This document shows, piece after piece, positions 34,004 through 44,279 of a DNA stretch of 64,000 bases (the first letter of the stretch is position 1; every line of letters begins with the position of its first letter). The notes beneath the pieces were generated by a model. That model searched no databases. It was given only the letters and a program-made list of their open reading frames with translations, and was not told the DNA's origin. The translations under genes were made by a program, and so were the position numbers. The stretch lies in assembly GCA_038229415.1 (NCBI GenBank), contig JBBROM010000007.1, positions 1-64,000 of the forward strand, read 5' to 3'. The DNA is from JANXUR01 sp038229415 (GTDB lineage: Bacteria > Acidobacteriota > Terriglobia > Terriglobales > Acidobacteriaceae).

Positions 34004-36877
34004 TTATTTAATCAAGTCCGACTCCCGGAGCGGCTCCAGCACGCCGTTCTGGAGTTTGTTCTTGTCGAATCCTTCGGCAGAATCGGCTCGCACTGTGACC
34101 GTGACCTTCCCAGCAAGATCAGCGAGGTTCGCGATGGCGTTCCACGCCGAAAACAACTGGGTCCGGTCGGCTGAAAAATTGATCTCAACAGACTTCTGGG
34201 CAGCAGCCCCGCCGGATGCTCCCGGTACCTCGCCCGGCCCAGGCGGAGGAGTGAGGATAAGTGCAGAGTCACCGCCTCCCGCTATATCTGTCGACCCAGT
34301 GCCAGTTGTGGCCGGTGACGGTGCCGCCAACGGCACCGCTTGGGGCATCATCAACAAGCCAGACTCCAAGTCGATTTCGTCCTCGCCGACAGAGGCATAG
34401 AAACGGACCCGAGCCAAGGGAACTTGATACTTGCCGTCACTTCCGAGCGCAGGCGTCGAGCCCGAATAGTAGCCGAAAAAACCGTCTGCAATTCCTTTTG
34501 CAATCGCCTTCTTCACTACCGCGCTGTTGACCAGCCTGGGGAAGCCGAGGAAGGAATAGAAGCCGTCAACTACCTCGGTAGTCTTTAAGCCGAGCATGGG
34601 CGGATTCCCCTCACCTAGTTTGAATAGCTCAACGATCTTGCTCGGGTTCACCGTCGTGAAGACGCGGCGCTGAATATCGACCAGCAATTCGATCACTCGA
34701 TCATGGACTCGCGCCTGCTTCTTGTCGTTCAGGGTGGTTTGCAGTGGTCGGCCTCCCACGGCTACGACATCAATCACAATACCGTCGTTGCTAACTTTGG
34801 GCAGCCAAACCTCAGCGTAAAGTTTTAGCAGGGCCGATTCCGCTGCCGCGATCTCGGTACGCTCCCGTTCGCGCAACTGCGATTTCTGTTCGTCCGTCAG
34901 GTTCAGTTGCTTCGATTTAGCCAGTACATGCTCCATAGCAAGCAAATACCGAACAGAGCGGCGAAGGATTTCAATCTGTTCCGATGCGGGAACAGCCAGC
35001 GCAAGTCCATTGCGATACTTGCGCGGGGCATCGCCATAGGTCTCAAATATTGCCTTCGCCGCTGCTTCGCGGCTACTGCTTGCCGAAGTGCCAAAGTCCA
35101 GCGGCATGTAGGCAATCAGGAACGATGGTTCCTTGTCTGGAATATCACCAGACTTTGGCCGCCAGACTACTGCGTTGCGACCGGTGATCCTCGCTTCTAG
35201 CATCTCTTTGACGCGCTCTTCCACCTGGCGCTCGTCCCGACCTACTGCGTCCGATTCCTGCTCGATTAACAGCGTGACGTTGGGGTCTTTCTTGAAACAG
35301 TACCGAACGCCATCGAAGTGCAAGTAAAGGCATTGCTCCCTGAGTTCCTTGAGGCAAGCAAGCGCGGTTGTGCTGTCGAGGTCTGGCCCTATGCATACAG
35401 AGAGCAACTCGGATTCAGTGATCCCCGGCGGCAAGAACTCTGTGCCATTAGCACCATCACGTCTCTTGCCCCCGAATGAGTACATGAGGATTGCGGTCGC
35501 CAGCCGGAAAGCTGCTCGCTTCCCCGTTTCTGACGGACTCTCTTTTGCGCGCCTCTCGTCAATGCGACGGGCGCGCGCATTGGCACCGATCAGATCGTGT
35601 TCCAGCACGGCTTGAAAGTCAGACTGCTGCCCAACCTCCTTGAAAAAGGCCAGACGAACTTCAGCATCGTAGATGGGCACATCACCCGGCCCGAGAACTG
35701 TACGACTCTTACCCTCGCGGTGTGTGGCGCGGAGGCACGCCGCCAAGAAACGCAGTGCACCGCGTGTGCGCTGGAAATCGGGAATAGCCGCCCACTGCTC
35801 TCGCATCACATCGATCAACGCCGGGTGGAACGGGTATGCGGCACGCACGCGTTCCCGCAGGGCGAGCCCTTCTTCTTCCGCTTGCTGCTCCTCGGCTTTG
35901 CCTTTGGCGTACCCACGTTTCATCTGCGTCACAATATCCTGATACACCATCGCCGCAGGCGTGGCCTCCTCGGGTGTCGGAATGCGGGCGAGGAGGCGGC
36001 GCTGGATCACCGACAACACTTCGTTCCCCTCAACCGGCTCGCGTGACTGATCCTTGCGGGCTGCCAAATGGTCAACGGTCTGAAGCAAATTGACGTACTC
36101 AAGAGACTCGCGCTTGCTGGACTGAAGCGAGAACACCAGAGCGGTGTTAGCCGTGTTGCCCACAGCAGCCGTTAGTCGTTGCAGGAATGTCAGAGTTTCA
36201 TCTCGTAACGTTGTCTGATGAATCTTCACCCCGCCAGCGCTAATCAGGTATTGCAGAACTTCGTCGAGCAGGATGAGGTTTGGGCCTTCCGCAAGCAGGG
36301 TAATGATCTCGTCTGCGCCGGGCGCGACTCGCGTTTCATCTTGCTCGCGCATGATCTCGTAGCCCTTCTTCCCGCGAAGTGACCAGGCGATCCAGCCCCA
36401 CATCGTTTGCGCACGGAACTTCTCGCCGGGAACCTCCTTGCCCTTGGTCGCGTCGAAGAACTGGCCGTCGAATACCGCTGTGTGGACGTTTACGGGCCTC
36501 GGCAATCCCTGGGCCTCAGGAAGAACGTCCAGAGCTTTCCTGCTGCGAGCTGCATGGAACAGGGAGGCAAGTGTGTGGGACTTGCCTCCGCCAAAAGGCG
36601 TCAAAAGTTTTAGCACGCGGTTCCCAGCACCGTCCTGAAGGCGCGAAAGCACGTCTTGCAGCAACGAACGGAGACCTTTGGTCAAGTAGGACACGCGGAA
36701 GAAGTGTTCTGGATCGCGGTAGACCGCTGGAACGTTCGCGTTGCCATCGGCCAACGGGCCAAGATCGAGCGCAAAGATGTCCTCTGAGAAGTGCTCCGAC
36801 ACCACATCGGGGTGGAGCGCTGCTACTTGTATCCAAGGTTTGATTGCTGTTGAGGCATCACTATGTGCTGGGCTCAT
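34004..36877 (-). CDS. DUF499-family AAA ATPase of a defence operon
   Basis: This 957-residue protein starts at ATG 36877 (MSPAHSDAST, with CGGAG upstream), 46 bases after the methylase stop codon. The N-terminal part has the DUF499 pattern, with Walker A TPFGGGKSH near residue 96 and Walker B NLILLDEVLQYL near 204, then RGALRFLAACL in the AAA region. DUF499 ATPases occur with DUF1156 methylases and helicases in antiphage islands. It is the last gene of the helicase-methylase-ATPase block, and its job may be nucleotide-driven sensing or control of the complex. The C-terminal third includes a Pro/Gly-rich linker near TPPPGPGEVPGASGG and a beta-rich end domain. All ATPase motifs are intact. Confidence 0.85.
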   Translation of the reverse strand: MSPAHSDASTAIKPWIQVAALHPDVVSEHFSEDIFALDLGPLADGNANVPAVYRDPEHFFRVSYLTKGLRSLLQDVLSRLQDGAGNRVLKLLTPFGGGKSHTLASLFHAARSRKALDVLPEAQGLPRPVNVHTAVFDGQFFDATKGKEVPGEKFRAQTMWGWIAWSLRGKKGYEIMREQDETRVAPGADEIITLLAEGPNLILLDEVLQYLISAGGVKIHQTTLRDETLTFLQRLTAAVGNTANTALVFSLQSSKRESLEYVNLLQTVDHLAARKDQSREPVEGNEVLSVIQRRLLARIPTPEEATPAAMVYQDIVTQMKRGYAKGKAEEQQAEEEGLALRERVRAAYPFHPALIDVMREQWAAIPDFQRTRGALRFLAACLRATHREGKSRTVLGPGDVPIYDAEVRLAFFKEVGQQSDFQAVLEHDLIGANARARRIDERRAKESPSETGKRAAFRLATAILMYSFGGKRRDGANGTEFLPPGITESELLSVCIGPDLDSTTALACLKELREQCLYLHFDGVRYCFKKDPNVTLLIEQESDAVGRDERQVEERVKEMLEARITGRNAVVWRPKSGDIPDKEPSFLIAYMPLDFGTSASSSREAAAKAIFETYGDAPRKYRNGLALAVPASEQIEILRRSVRYLLAMEHVLAKSKQLNLTDEQKSQLRERERTEIAAAESALLKLYAEVWLPKVSNDGIVIDVVAVGGRPLQTTLNDKKQARVHDRVIELLVDIQRRVFTTVNPSKIVELFKLGEGNPPMLGLKTTEVVDGFYSFLGFPRLVNSAVVKKAIAKGIADGFFGYYSGSTPALGSDGKYQVPLARVRFYASVGEDEIDLESGLLMMPQAVPLAAPSPATTGTGSTDIAGGGDSALILTPPPGPGEVPGASGGAAAQKSVEINFSADRTQLFSAWNAIANLADLAGKVTVTVRADSAEGFDKNKLQNGVLEPLRESDLIK

Positions 36878-36923
36878 GTTGAACGCTCCGTGAGCAAGTT
36901 GGTCATGGCTTTTTTCTCTCGTG

Positions 36924-39671
36924 TTACCTTGCAGCCCTGAACAACGGCCCTTCGGCTGCTTCCGCTGCATCTTCAACCACACTACGCCAGTTCGCGGTCA
37001 ACTTGGTTAGCGCAGCGAGTTCGGTGCCACTGGCAACTTCACCTAATTCGCCGCCCTTGAGTGCCGGTCCACCAAGCGCCTGCGCGACCAACCGCATTTG
37101 CTCAATGTTGGGTCGGGTTTCACGCAGGAATTCGGGAATTCCAGAAGGATGCCGTTCCATAAGCCATAACAGCCGATGTAGTGCATCAATCAATGGCGCA
37201 GACTGTCCTTCCTCCGATAGCGCCCCTAATTTTGCGTCATCGCCACGTTCGCTGTAGTCAAGCAAGCGATACTTAGTTTTTTTCTTTTCGACTAGCTGAT
37301 GCGACCCCGATGACAGTCCTTGGACACCATCTAGCTCGACGTGCGTCCCATTGGCGAAGATAAACGCCTCGCCCGAATCCAACTCGGCAGACTTATACGT
37401 GTAGCGCCAGAGAATGTAGAACCGGGTTGCGGGATCGACACCCGCCAGACTGTATCTTGCGCTGCTTGCTCCGACAGTCTTAGACAATCGGGAAAGAATA
37501 GTATCTAATACCACTGTTTCCACTTCAGCGAGGAACCGCTCTGCCGGGACTATCTCACCGTTTGCGTATTCGACCCGAGCGTGTCGCGTGAATGCACGTA
37601 GGCCTGCACCGACACTCGCAATTACTAGATCTGCCCCAGCGAAGCCCAAATCCCAGAGCGTTGCGACTCTTTCTCCTGCAATGCGAAGTAGTTCCGGCTG
37701 CACCGTAGCCTCGTACTGGCCCGTAGTGTCCGTGTCACGTCGCCTTGCTACCAGGAAGATGCTATCGGAAAGTGCGGCTGCTCCTATCGCATTAGTCCGG
37801 CCTCGGGCCTCGGTTTGGATGGGCCATGCCTCAGTGACAGTCAGTCCCGCCGGTACCAGCACCCGAATGAGCGACGCCCACCCCGCCGTTGTTTTGTGCG
37901 CATAGACGCAAACGAAGGGAGCATTGGGCTTGAGCACACGTCGAGCTTCCGCAAAGGCACGCTCCATGACCTGCTCATAGTGTTTTTTGGCCCGGTCTTC
38001 ATCTCCCTCATATTCGCTTGCTTGAGCAACCGCCTCCCGCCGCTTTGGAGGCGACCCCAAAGCAAAGTGCTCTGGGTAAAGGTCGCTCAAAATGCGGCGC
38101 AGCCAGACGTAAAAGAACGATGAGAGATCGGAGTAAAAGATCGAACTGTAGTAAGGGGGGTCGGTAACAACCGCATCAAAAGTTTCGTCCTTGTAGGGCA
38201 GTTCTTCAGCGCTGCACCGTGTCACCGTCGAGGGTTTTCCCACCGCAGATAGAATCTTGATGCAATGGACCTCGTTATCGAAAGCGAATGGAAGGCATCC
38301 GGCTGTTTCCGCGAAGGGATTGATCTCTGAAAAGTCATACACCATTTTCAAGGCTTGCCGGTCTCCAATTGCTGCAATAGTTTTCTGATCTTGCCCCTGC
38401 CAGCGACAAAATTTGGTGAACGAATTAGCCAAACGTCCAAAGCCCATTGCCAGAAAGGTCGTTACGGCCGCGGCACGTTCGGCGTCTAAACCATCGCCCA
38501 CCATTTCTGTGTGCGCCTGACGAATCAGGCCTGCAAGAGTAATCAGCACACCTAATTGTCGGGCTGTGTACAGATCCTTGTGAGTTTCAAATCCGTAGCT
38601 GGGTAGCTGATCGCGTAGCTTTCCCTTCAGCTCCTCGGTGGGCATTTCCAGTCCGAATGAACGTGCAATAGCGTCTACGTCTGGGATAACGCGCTCCACT
38701 GATGCGAACTGGCCCGGCACGTACAACTTTGATCTAGGCCCAGGCAGGACTAGAGCCGCGAGCGATTCACCAATCTTTCCAGCAAGCCCGCACTCCTTGA
38801 CATAGCTAGCAGGAACGGGGGTAGGACACGCCAGACAAACAGCGCCACCTGCTCCAGTTTGCTCGTCGTCATCACCCGCCGCCTCTGATCCAACCACAAT
38901 TTCCCAGTGAAGCGCCGTGCTCCCCTTCTTTAGCGTCGGTACGGCAGATACTACACCCCCCTTTTTCCGAAGCCAAGCCTGCCGAACAAGCGGTACAGTC
39001 GAGCGGCATTGCGGATTCCGACAGGGGACAGTGCGAACCCAAATGTAAGCAACCGGATCGTGACCGACACTTGCAGCCGCCCCAGAAGTGCCGAACATAC
39101 TAAGCTGTTGGGCGATGACTTTCGAGTCGTCAAGACGGACCTGCGGATACCAGTCCGCAACCTTATCGCGCAAACGACCAATGATGCGTTTGCCCCATTG
39201 ATTTACATCATCCGCAAGTGTCGCTCCAAATCGCTGCGGGAAAACGAGCGTACAGAGTTCCACAAGGTGTGCCACGGGGTTGTACTCGACAGCGTGGGAC
39301 TCGCAACCTAGCCGCGCTGCCTCAAGGGGAATTGCCCCGCCTCCAGAAAAGATGTCAAGGACCTTTGGACTATGCCCCCCATGCTCCGTTCTAATTTGGT
39401 CAGCCGCCTTTGCAATCACGTCAGGCGAGACTTTGAAGTTCGCGAGATTAGTTACGAATAGCGCTGCACGTTCACGATCTTCGGAGGTTTTTGGGGCCGC
39501 AACTAATGCCGCGTAGATGGCTGCACGACAGGCGGTAATCGGACGACGCGCCGGCCAGTAGTGAATTAGGGCGACCGGATGTTCCGGGTGCTTCTTCTCT
39601 TTGGCTGCGATTTCGTTCAATTCGCGGACTGGAAGATAGTCCTCGATCAAGCGCTTATGGTTCTCACTCAC
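36924..39671 (-). CDS. DUF1156-containing adenine-specific DNA methyltransferase
   Basis: This 915-residue protein starts at GTG 39671 (VSENHKRLIEDYLPVRELN), behind AAGGAT; the GTG overlaps the helicase stop codon by 8 bases. The DUF1156 N terminus (AAKEKKHPEHPVALIHYWPARRPITACRA) precedes the SAM-binding motif I DIFSGGGAIPLEAARLG near residue 110. Catalytic motif IV DPPY (VVTDPPYYSSIFYSDLSSFFYVWLRR) lies near 502, marking an N6-adenine or N4-cytosine enzyme. A large insertion separates the two motifs, as is usual in this family, and contains Cys pairs (CRNPQC, CLACP) that may bind zinc. It probably marks host DNA or acts as part of the sensor of the defence complex. No dedicated restriction endonuclease gene is adjacent. 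Confidence 0.88.
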   Translation of the reverse strand: MSENHKRLIEDYLPVRELNEIAAKEKKHPEHPVALIHYWPARRPITACRAAIYAALVAAPKTSEDRERAALFVTNLANFKVSPDVIAKAADQIRTEHGGHSPKVLDIFSGGGAIPLEAARLGCESHAVEYNPVAHLVELCTLVFPQRFGATLADDVNQWGKRIIGRLRDKVADWYPQVRLDDSKVIAQQLSMFGTSGAAASVGHDPVAYIWVRTVPCRNPQCRSTVPLVRQAWLRKKGGVVSAVPTLKKGSTALHWEIVVGSEAAGDDDEQTGAGGAVCLACPTPVPASYVKECGLAGKIGESLAALVLPGPRSKLYVPGQFASVERVIPDVDAIARSFGLEMPTEELKGKLRDQLPSYGFETHKDLYTARQLGVLITLAGLIRQAHTEMVGDGLDAERAAAVTTFLAMGFGRLANSFTKFCRWQGQDQKTIAAIGDRQALKMVYDFSEINPFAETAGCLPFAFDNEVHCIKILSAVGKPSTVTRCSAEELPYKDETFDAVVTDPPYYSSIFYSDLSSFFYVWLRRILSDLYPEHFALGSPPKRREAVAQASEYEGDEDRAKKHYEQVMERAFAEARRVLKPNAPFVCVYAHKTTAGWASLIRVLVPAGLTVTEAWPIQTEARGRTNAIGAAALSDSIFLVARRRDTDTTGQYEATVQPELLRIAGERVATLWDLGFAGADLVIASVGAGLRAFTRHARVEYANGEIVPAERFLAEVETVVLDTILSRLSKTVGASSARYSLAGVDPATRFYILWRYTYKSAELDSGEAFIFANGTHVELDGVQGLSSGSHQLVEKKKTKYRLLDYSERGDDAKLGALSEEGQSAPLIDALHRLLWLMERHPSGIPEFLRETRPNIEQMRLVAQALGGPALKGGELGEVASGTELAALTKLTANWRSVVEDAAEAAEGPLFRAAR

Positions 39672-42600
39672 TGGGACGATCCTTATGCTTAGCTGCCGCA
39701 CTCTCTATCGCGTCGGCAGGAATGTCGTAATAGCGGGCCGCAATGATTTCGCGTTTGGAATGATCGAGATGCTTCGCCGGGTTTTGAATCCGCACTGGCT
39801 CGGGGTCGGGATTGTCGAGCGGACTCCAAACCACATAGAGCCAATAGCTGTCTGCGAGCTGCGTTGCCTTGTACCACTCGTTCGTGGTGAGGCGGATGGG
39901 CTGACCGCGCCGACGCCCTTTGACCTCAATACGGCGAATGCCGGTGACCGGATCACGGTAGCCGGTTTGAGGATCGGCGGGGCCTAGGCTGCGCACGTCA
40001 AATCCAATCTTCAAGTGCCCTACGCGCTCGCACTCAAAGCCGCGGGCTGTCTCATAGGCAATGACGACATCCTCTGCGGCTATTTCGCATTTGCGCCGCA
40101 CTTCAGGGTCGAGATCGTCAAGGACAGTACCGATTTGCTCTTCGACGGAGCGTGTCGTCGGGAGTACCAGCGCGGTGGCGACGTGGCGGACGGGACCATG
40201 CTTGGCCAAAGTCAGTCTCTGAAGGCCCGCAAGGCGCTCTGTGCGGGTCCGTTCTAGATCGGCAAGGTCGTTCTCCGAACGCTGACGCGCGATGGCGACT
40301 TCAGGTTCGCGCATTTCTCGGGCCTTTAGGTTCATCACGCGATCTTGCGCGGCTCGGATACGCGCGTTGAAAGACTTCTGTAGGTAGTCGCGGCAAACCT
40401 GGACAAAGTGTTGCCGTTCCTGTTGGCACTCGCCGCGACGTTGTGTCTGGTAAGTGCTTTTGAGGAAGTCGGCTGCGGGCGTGGCGGCTTCTGGTTCAAG
40501 GTTCTCCGGTGCAGCAGGGTGGGCCGGTAGATCGAGCAAGGTGTCCGCCGGAACGACCGAGAAGCGCTCTTCGGAGCTCGAAAGTTCCTCCCGTATTGCG
40601 ACCAATTCGCCCAGAAGGGTTTGCACTTCGCCCTTCGTGTTCTGGCCCTTTACAGCCATCTCGAAGAAGTGCAGCTTGTAGGGTTCGTCGCTGTTCGTGT
40701 CCACGAACACGCCGACGGCCGTCGTGAGTGTGGCGAGCATTTCATTGAGGCGCTCATCAACGGCGGCATACAGCGGATGGCCAGGCCCGATCAGCACGGC
40801 GTCGATGTGCTGATCCATCTCAAGATGCTCTTTGTGGAATGTAACCTTGCGATAGGTAGTCTCAGGTTTTCCGAGCCGTCGTACAGCGGCAAGCCGCTCG
40901 GAGCGCAAGTCGGCTAGGACGTGCTCGACGCGGTACAGGCCGTCAGCGCGCGGCTCGACCTTCAGGCCTATCTCGCGAGCGGCATTCACGAAGTGTTGCT
41001 CAACGTAGCGCGGCATCAGTCGCCGCTCTTCCGCTTCGGCATTCGCGGCCTGAAAACCCGAAAAATCTACGTTCGCGCGTGCAAGCGCGATACCTGTGGC
41101 TTGCTCGTATTGGAGTAATCGGGCGGGGTCAACACGCTCTATCTGGTCGAGGTATTCGTCTAAACGCCGAGGATCGTTGGCGGCTTCACGCAAAATTTCT
41201 GGCAAATTGACATCATTCAGCGAAAGAACCTCACCGATAACGTCAAAAACGCGATCCGCCAGTGCGTTTCGCATCTGCTCCATCTTGTATAACAACCGCT
41301 CAAGGATGCGGCCTTCGATGATTGGCTGGCCATCTTCGGACTCGCTCGCAACAAAGTTGAAGGCGTGTACGTCGCGGTCCTGGCCGATGCGGTGAATACG
41401 GCCCAGGCGTTGCTCCAAGCGCGTTGGATTCCATGGCAGGTCGTAGTTAATCATTAGGCGACAAAACTGGAGGTTGATGCCTTCACCAGCAGCTTCGGTG
41501 GCGACGCAGACTTGGCGTGATGTGCGGAAATCTTCTTGCGCGCGCTTCCGCTCATGAGGATTCATCCCGCCGTGGATTTGGCACGTCGAGTATCCCCACC
41601 GGGTAAGGTGGTCGAGCAGATGATTCATGGTGTCGCGGTGCTCGGTAAAAATGAGCAGCCTGCCCCTACCGTCCTTCAATTCATTGAACTCGGCTTTCGC
41701 CAGGCAATCGCGAAGGGCAGTGAGTTTGGAATCCGTGGCATGGTCACGGACGCGGCGTGCCTGCGCGAGCAAATCCCGAAGCGCAGCAATTTCGGCCCGG
41801 AGTTGGTCGAGTTCAATCGCCGTCGTGAACTCATCCGTCAAAAGGTCGCGTTCTGCATCGTCGAGATCGTCTTCATCTTGCTCGGCGTCAATGAGTCGGC
41901 CTTGAATCTGTGCGAGCCGTTTCGCCCGCTGTGCCGGCGACAAAGACTCCAGCTCGTCCAGCAGTTCTTCCTGCTTCTCAAAACGGCGGCGTATCGATTC
42001 GGCGATGGCTTGTGTCGAACTGGCAAGGCGTCGCTGGAGAACAGTACGAGTCAGCGCCACACTTTGCTTCTTACGTCCGCTCGCCTGCGGTAAAAACTCG
42101 TTTATGTATGCCGTGACAGCCTTGTACAGGTCAAACTCTTCATGATTCAGCCGAAAGGTCACTGTGTGTGCGTGACGGTCGGGGAAAAGCCGCTGACCGT
42201 CGATGTCGCGGAGGTCTTCCTTCAGCCGACGCAACGCCCAGGGACAGTTTTCTCCGAGACTAAGAATGTCACGGCGGATCTCGCCTGCACGATCACCCAC
42301 CCGAGTAGGTTCTGGAAATAAGTCAGGATCGATCAGCCGAACGAAATGACTGAACCGGTCATCATCGCCGTGGTGGGGTGTCGCTGTCAGAAGCAGCAGA
42401 TGGTCAGCATCTGCTGCCAGGCGTTCCACCAATTGGTAACGGCGGGTCTTCTCAACCTCGTCTCCCCGACCAGAAGAACGCTTGGTGTAAGCGCTGCACT
42501 TGTGCGCTTCATCAACAATGACGAGATCCCACCGCTGCTGCCAAATCCGCTCGCGGACATCCTCCTGCTTGGCATAGTCTAACGACGCGATAACCTGCGT

Positions 42601-43218
42601 TGCGCGCTGCCAAGGATTGACAAGCTGCTGCTGGTCAACAGCGGAGAAGATAATTTCGAAGGACTCACCAAACCACCGCAGCAATTCATCCTGCCATTGA
42701 ATTGTCAGGGGTGCAGGGCACAAGATGAGGATGCGTTCAATCGCCTCGCGCAACTTCATCTCTTTCAGCAAGAGCCCGGCCATGATCGTCTTCCCCGCTC
42801 CGGGATCGTCGGCCAGCAGGAACCGCAGTCTGGGCTGCGGCAGCATTTTCATGTAAACCGCCTCGATCTGGTGGGGCAGCGTCCGAATGCCGGACAAGCT
42901 CACGGCAAACTGACGATCATGTGCATAAGCCAAACGGATGCGTGCAGATTCAACAAGCAGGCGGAGTTTCTCGGCATCGGCAGGCCGGATTATCGTTGGT
43001 GTGCTGACTGCCTGGCCAGCCAACGCGGCAGCCTCATCTAACGAAAGAATGGCCTCGTCAGGCGTTCCGTCCGGTAGTCGAACCCGGCATTCGTAGCCTG
43101 AGCCGATAAACCGAATACTTTCCAACGTAATCGGCTCCAAGAAATGCCCAGCCAGAGTTACCCGCTGCCCGAGAGGGAACCTTTCCATCGAGATTTGCGG
43201 AGTGGAGGGGTACGCCAT
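39664..43218 (-). CDS. SNF2/HepA-type helicase with C-terminal DUF3883 domain
   Basis: This 1184-residue superfamily-2 helicase has Walker A LADDPGAGKTIMAG near residue 136, DEAH box VIVDEAHKCS near 234, TATPHHGDD, and the helicase C-terminal lobe with HGGMNPHERKRAQEDF and RLGRIHRIGQ near 607. Residues ~1060-1150 are DUF3883 (ERVGHLKIGFDVRS, RRIEVKGRR, LTTNEWYKA, YWLYVVW). Its IEVKG motif resembles a PD-(D/E)XK core, so a nuclease activity is possible. It is the first gene of the three-gene block, and its stop codon overlaps the methylase GTG. The ribosome site at 43218 is weak; ATG 43188 is an alternative. Related helicases are central to DISARM-like systems. Confidence 0.88.
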   Translation of the reverse strand: MAYPSTPQISMERFPLGQRVTLAGHFLEPITLESIRFIGSGYECRVRLPDGTPDEAILSLDEAAALAGQAVSTPTIIRPADAEKLRLLVESARIRLAYAHDRQFAVSLSGIRTLPHQIEAVYMKMLPQPRLRFLLADDPGAGKTIMAGLLLKEMKLREAIERILILCPAPLTIQWQDELLRWFGESFEIIFSAVDQQQLVNPWQRATQVIASLDYAKQEDVRERIWQQRWDLVIVDEAHKCSAYTKRSSGRGDEVEKTRRYQLVERLAADADHLLLLTATPHHGDDDRFSHFVRLIDPDLFPEPTRVGDRAGEIRRDILSLGENCPWALRRLKEDLRDIDGQRLFPDRHAHTVTFRLNHEEFDLYKAVTAYINEFLPQASGRKKQSVALTRTVLQRRLASSTQAIAESIRRRFEKQEELLDELESLSPAQRAKRLAQIQGRLIDAEQDEDDLDDAERDLLTDEFTTAIELDQLRAEIAALRDLLAQARRVRDHATDSKLTALRDCLAKAEFNELKDGRGRLLIFTEHRDTMNHLLDHLTRWGYSTCQIHGGMNPHERKRAQEDFRTSRQVCVATEAAGEGINLQFCRLMINYDLPWNPTRLEQRLGRIHRIGQDRDVHAFNFVASESEDGQPIIEGRILERLLYKMEQMRNALADRVFDVIGEVLSLNDVNLPEILREAANDPRRLDEYLDQIERVDPARLLQYEQATGIALARANVDFSGFQAANAEAEERRLMPRYVEQHFVNAAREIGLKVEPRADGLYRVEHVLADLRSERLAAVRRLGKPETTYRKVTFHKEHLEMDQHIDAVLIGPGHPLYAAVDERLNEMLATLTTAVGVFVDTNSDEPYKLHFFEMAVKGQNTKGEVQTLLGELVAIREELSSSEERFSVVPADTLLDLPAHPAAPENLEPEAATPAADFLKSTYQTQRRGECQQERQHFVQVCRDYLQKSFNARIRAAQDRVMNLKAREMREPEVAIARQRSENDLADLERTRTERLAGLQRLTLAKHGPVRHVATALVLPTTRSVEEQIGTVLDDLDPEVRRKCEIAAEDVVIAYETARGFECERVGHLKIGFDVRSLGPADPQTGYRDPVTGIRRIEVKGRRRGQPIRLTTNEWYKATQLADSYWLYVVWSPLDNPDPEPVRIQNPAKHLDHSKREIIAARYYDIPADAIESAAAKHKDRPSE

Positions 43219-43328
43219 AGCTTATTGAATACAGAGGAATTATTAGAACACACAAGACTCCCGAAAAGAACCCACGGCGAGAGGCACAAGGGTGAAACGT
43301 GTCCACTGCAATTAAATTCTGTGAACCG

Positions 43329-44279
43329 TTAGAGACGTGCGAGATCTTGCTGGATTCGGGCGAGGATCTTGTTCAAGGGAATTTGGCCGCGATAGTAGAG
43401 GGGAGCCGTCTTTGAGTATTCCGCTTCGAATTGTTTGCGGATATTCTCATCTTCGATGGTGAAGGCGCCGCTTTCTGCGACGTTGTGGTTAAGGGACTTG
43501 AAGCGCTTTTTCTTGTGCTCGAAGTATTCCGGGGTGCCGATGAATTTCTGAACGGCTTCTACGTCGAGCAACTGATGGATATCGTAGTAATGCCTTAGGA
43601 AATTGGGCGAGACTCTCCCGGTCGCTTTGAACTGGCCGTATTTTCTGACCACCGCCTGTACCTTTTCGACAAAAGTGTATTCGGGGTTGTAGCAGAGGAT
43701 TTCGACGGCTCTGTTGTCTGCGTATTGAAGCTTTTTGGCTTCAGCGAACAGGACGACCCAGGAAGAAATCGTAACGGCGCGGTTCGGAGTCGTCTGGTCA
43801 AAACCGACTTCTAAGAGAATCCCGTCCTTGAGGCCGGGGATCGAGCCGAAATGGGTTTCATAGCGTAGCCTGAGACCCGCGTTTCTCAGTGTCTCGTCAT
43901 CGTATGTCGTATCCCTTTCGACCGCTGTAAACCCTGAGATATTGATCTTGTCACGAAGCTTGTCAAAAAACTGTCGTCTCGACTCCACGTGCTGGGGCTT
44001 CTCGTGACTTGGATTTGTATCGACCTGTAATCCATCGAATGGTTCGATGCGAATGTCGATGTCTTCCGAAAAGCGATGAATGATCCCAAAACCCTTGGAA
44101 AGCGAAGTGCCGCCCTTGAGTTCAAACGTTAAGCCAAGCTGTTTGAGCCCAAAGACGGCGTGCATGATCCAGTAGTCTTTTTCCACGAGAGCCGGATCAT
44201 TGATCTTCTCGCTGTCGGCAACGGTCTCAACAAGGGCCTTGAAATCGTTCCTCTCATGAAGAAAAGACTCAGGAGGCAT
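43329..44279 (-). CDS. AbiEii/AbiGii-type nucleotidyltransferase toxin
   Basis: This 316-residue protein starts at ATG 44279 (MPPESFLHERNDF), inside the end of the antitoxin gene with AGGAG 11 bases upstream; a longer frame to 44429 would be antitoxin sequence in another phase. The nucleotidyltransferase core reads LKGGTSLSKGFGIIHRFSEDIDIRIEP at residues ~54-80, with the GGTSL and SEDID motifs intact. AbiEii enzymes transfer nucleotides to tRNA acceptor ends and stop growth on phage infection. With the upstream gene it forms a type IV toxin-antitoxin pair. It lies 110 bases upstream of the defence helicase on the same strand, so read-through into that block is possible. Confidence 0.87.
   Translation of the reverse strand: MPPESFLHERNDFKALVETVADSEKINDPALVEKDYWIMHAVFGLKQLGLTFELKGGTSLSKGFGIIHRFSEDIDIRIEPFDGLQVDTNPSHEKPQHVESRRQFFDKLRDKINISGFTAVERDTTYDDETLRNAGLRLRYETHFGSIPGLKDGILLEVGFDQTTPNRAVTISSWVVLFAEAKKLQYADNRAVEILCYNPEYTFVEKVQAVVRKYGQFKATGRVSPNFLRHYYDIHQLLDVEAVQKFIGTPEYFEHKKKRFKSLNHNVAESGAFTIEDENIRKQFEAEYSKTAPLYYRGQIPLNKILARIQQDLARL

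Noticed and set aside
36924..43218. BREX or classical type I restriction-modification system
   Set aside because: There is no PglZ, BrxC, BrxL or HsdS/HsdR signature; domain content is DUF1156, DUF499 and DUF3883 instead.
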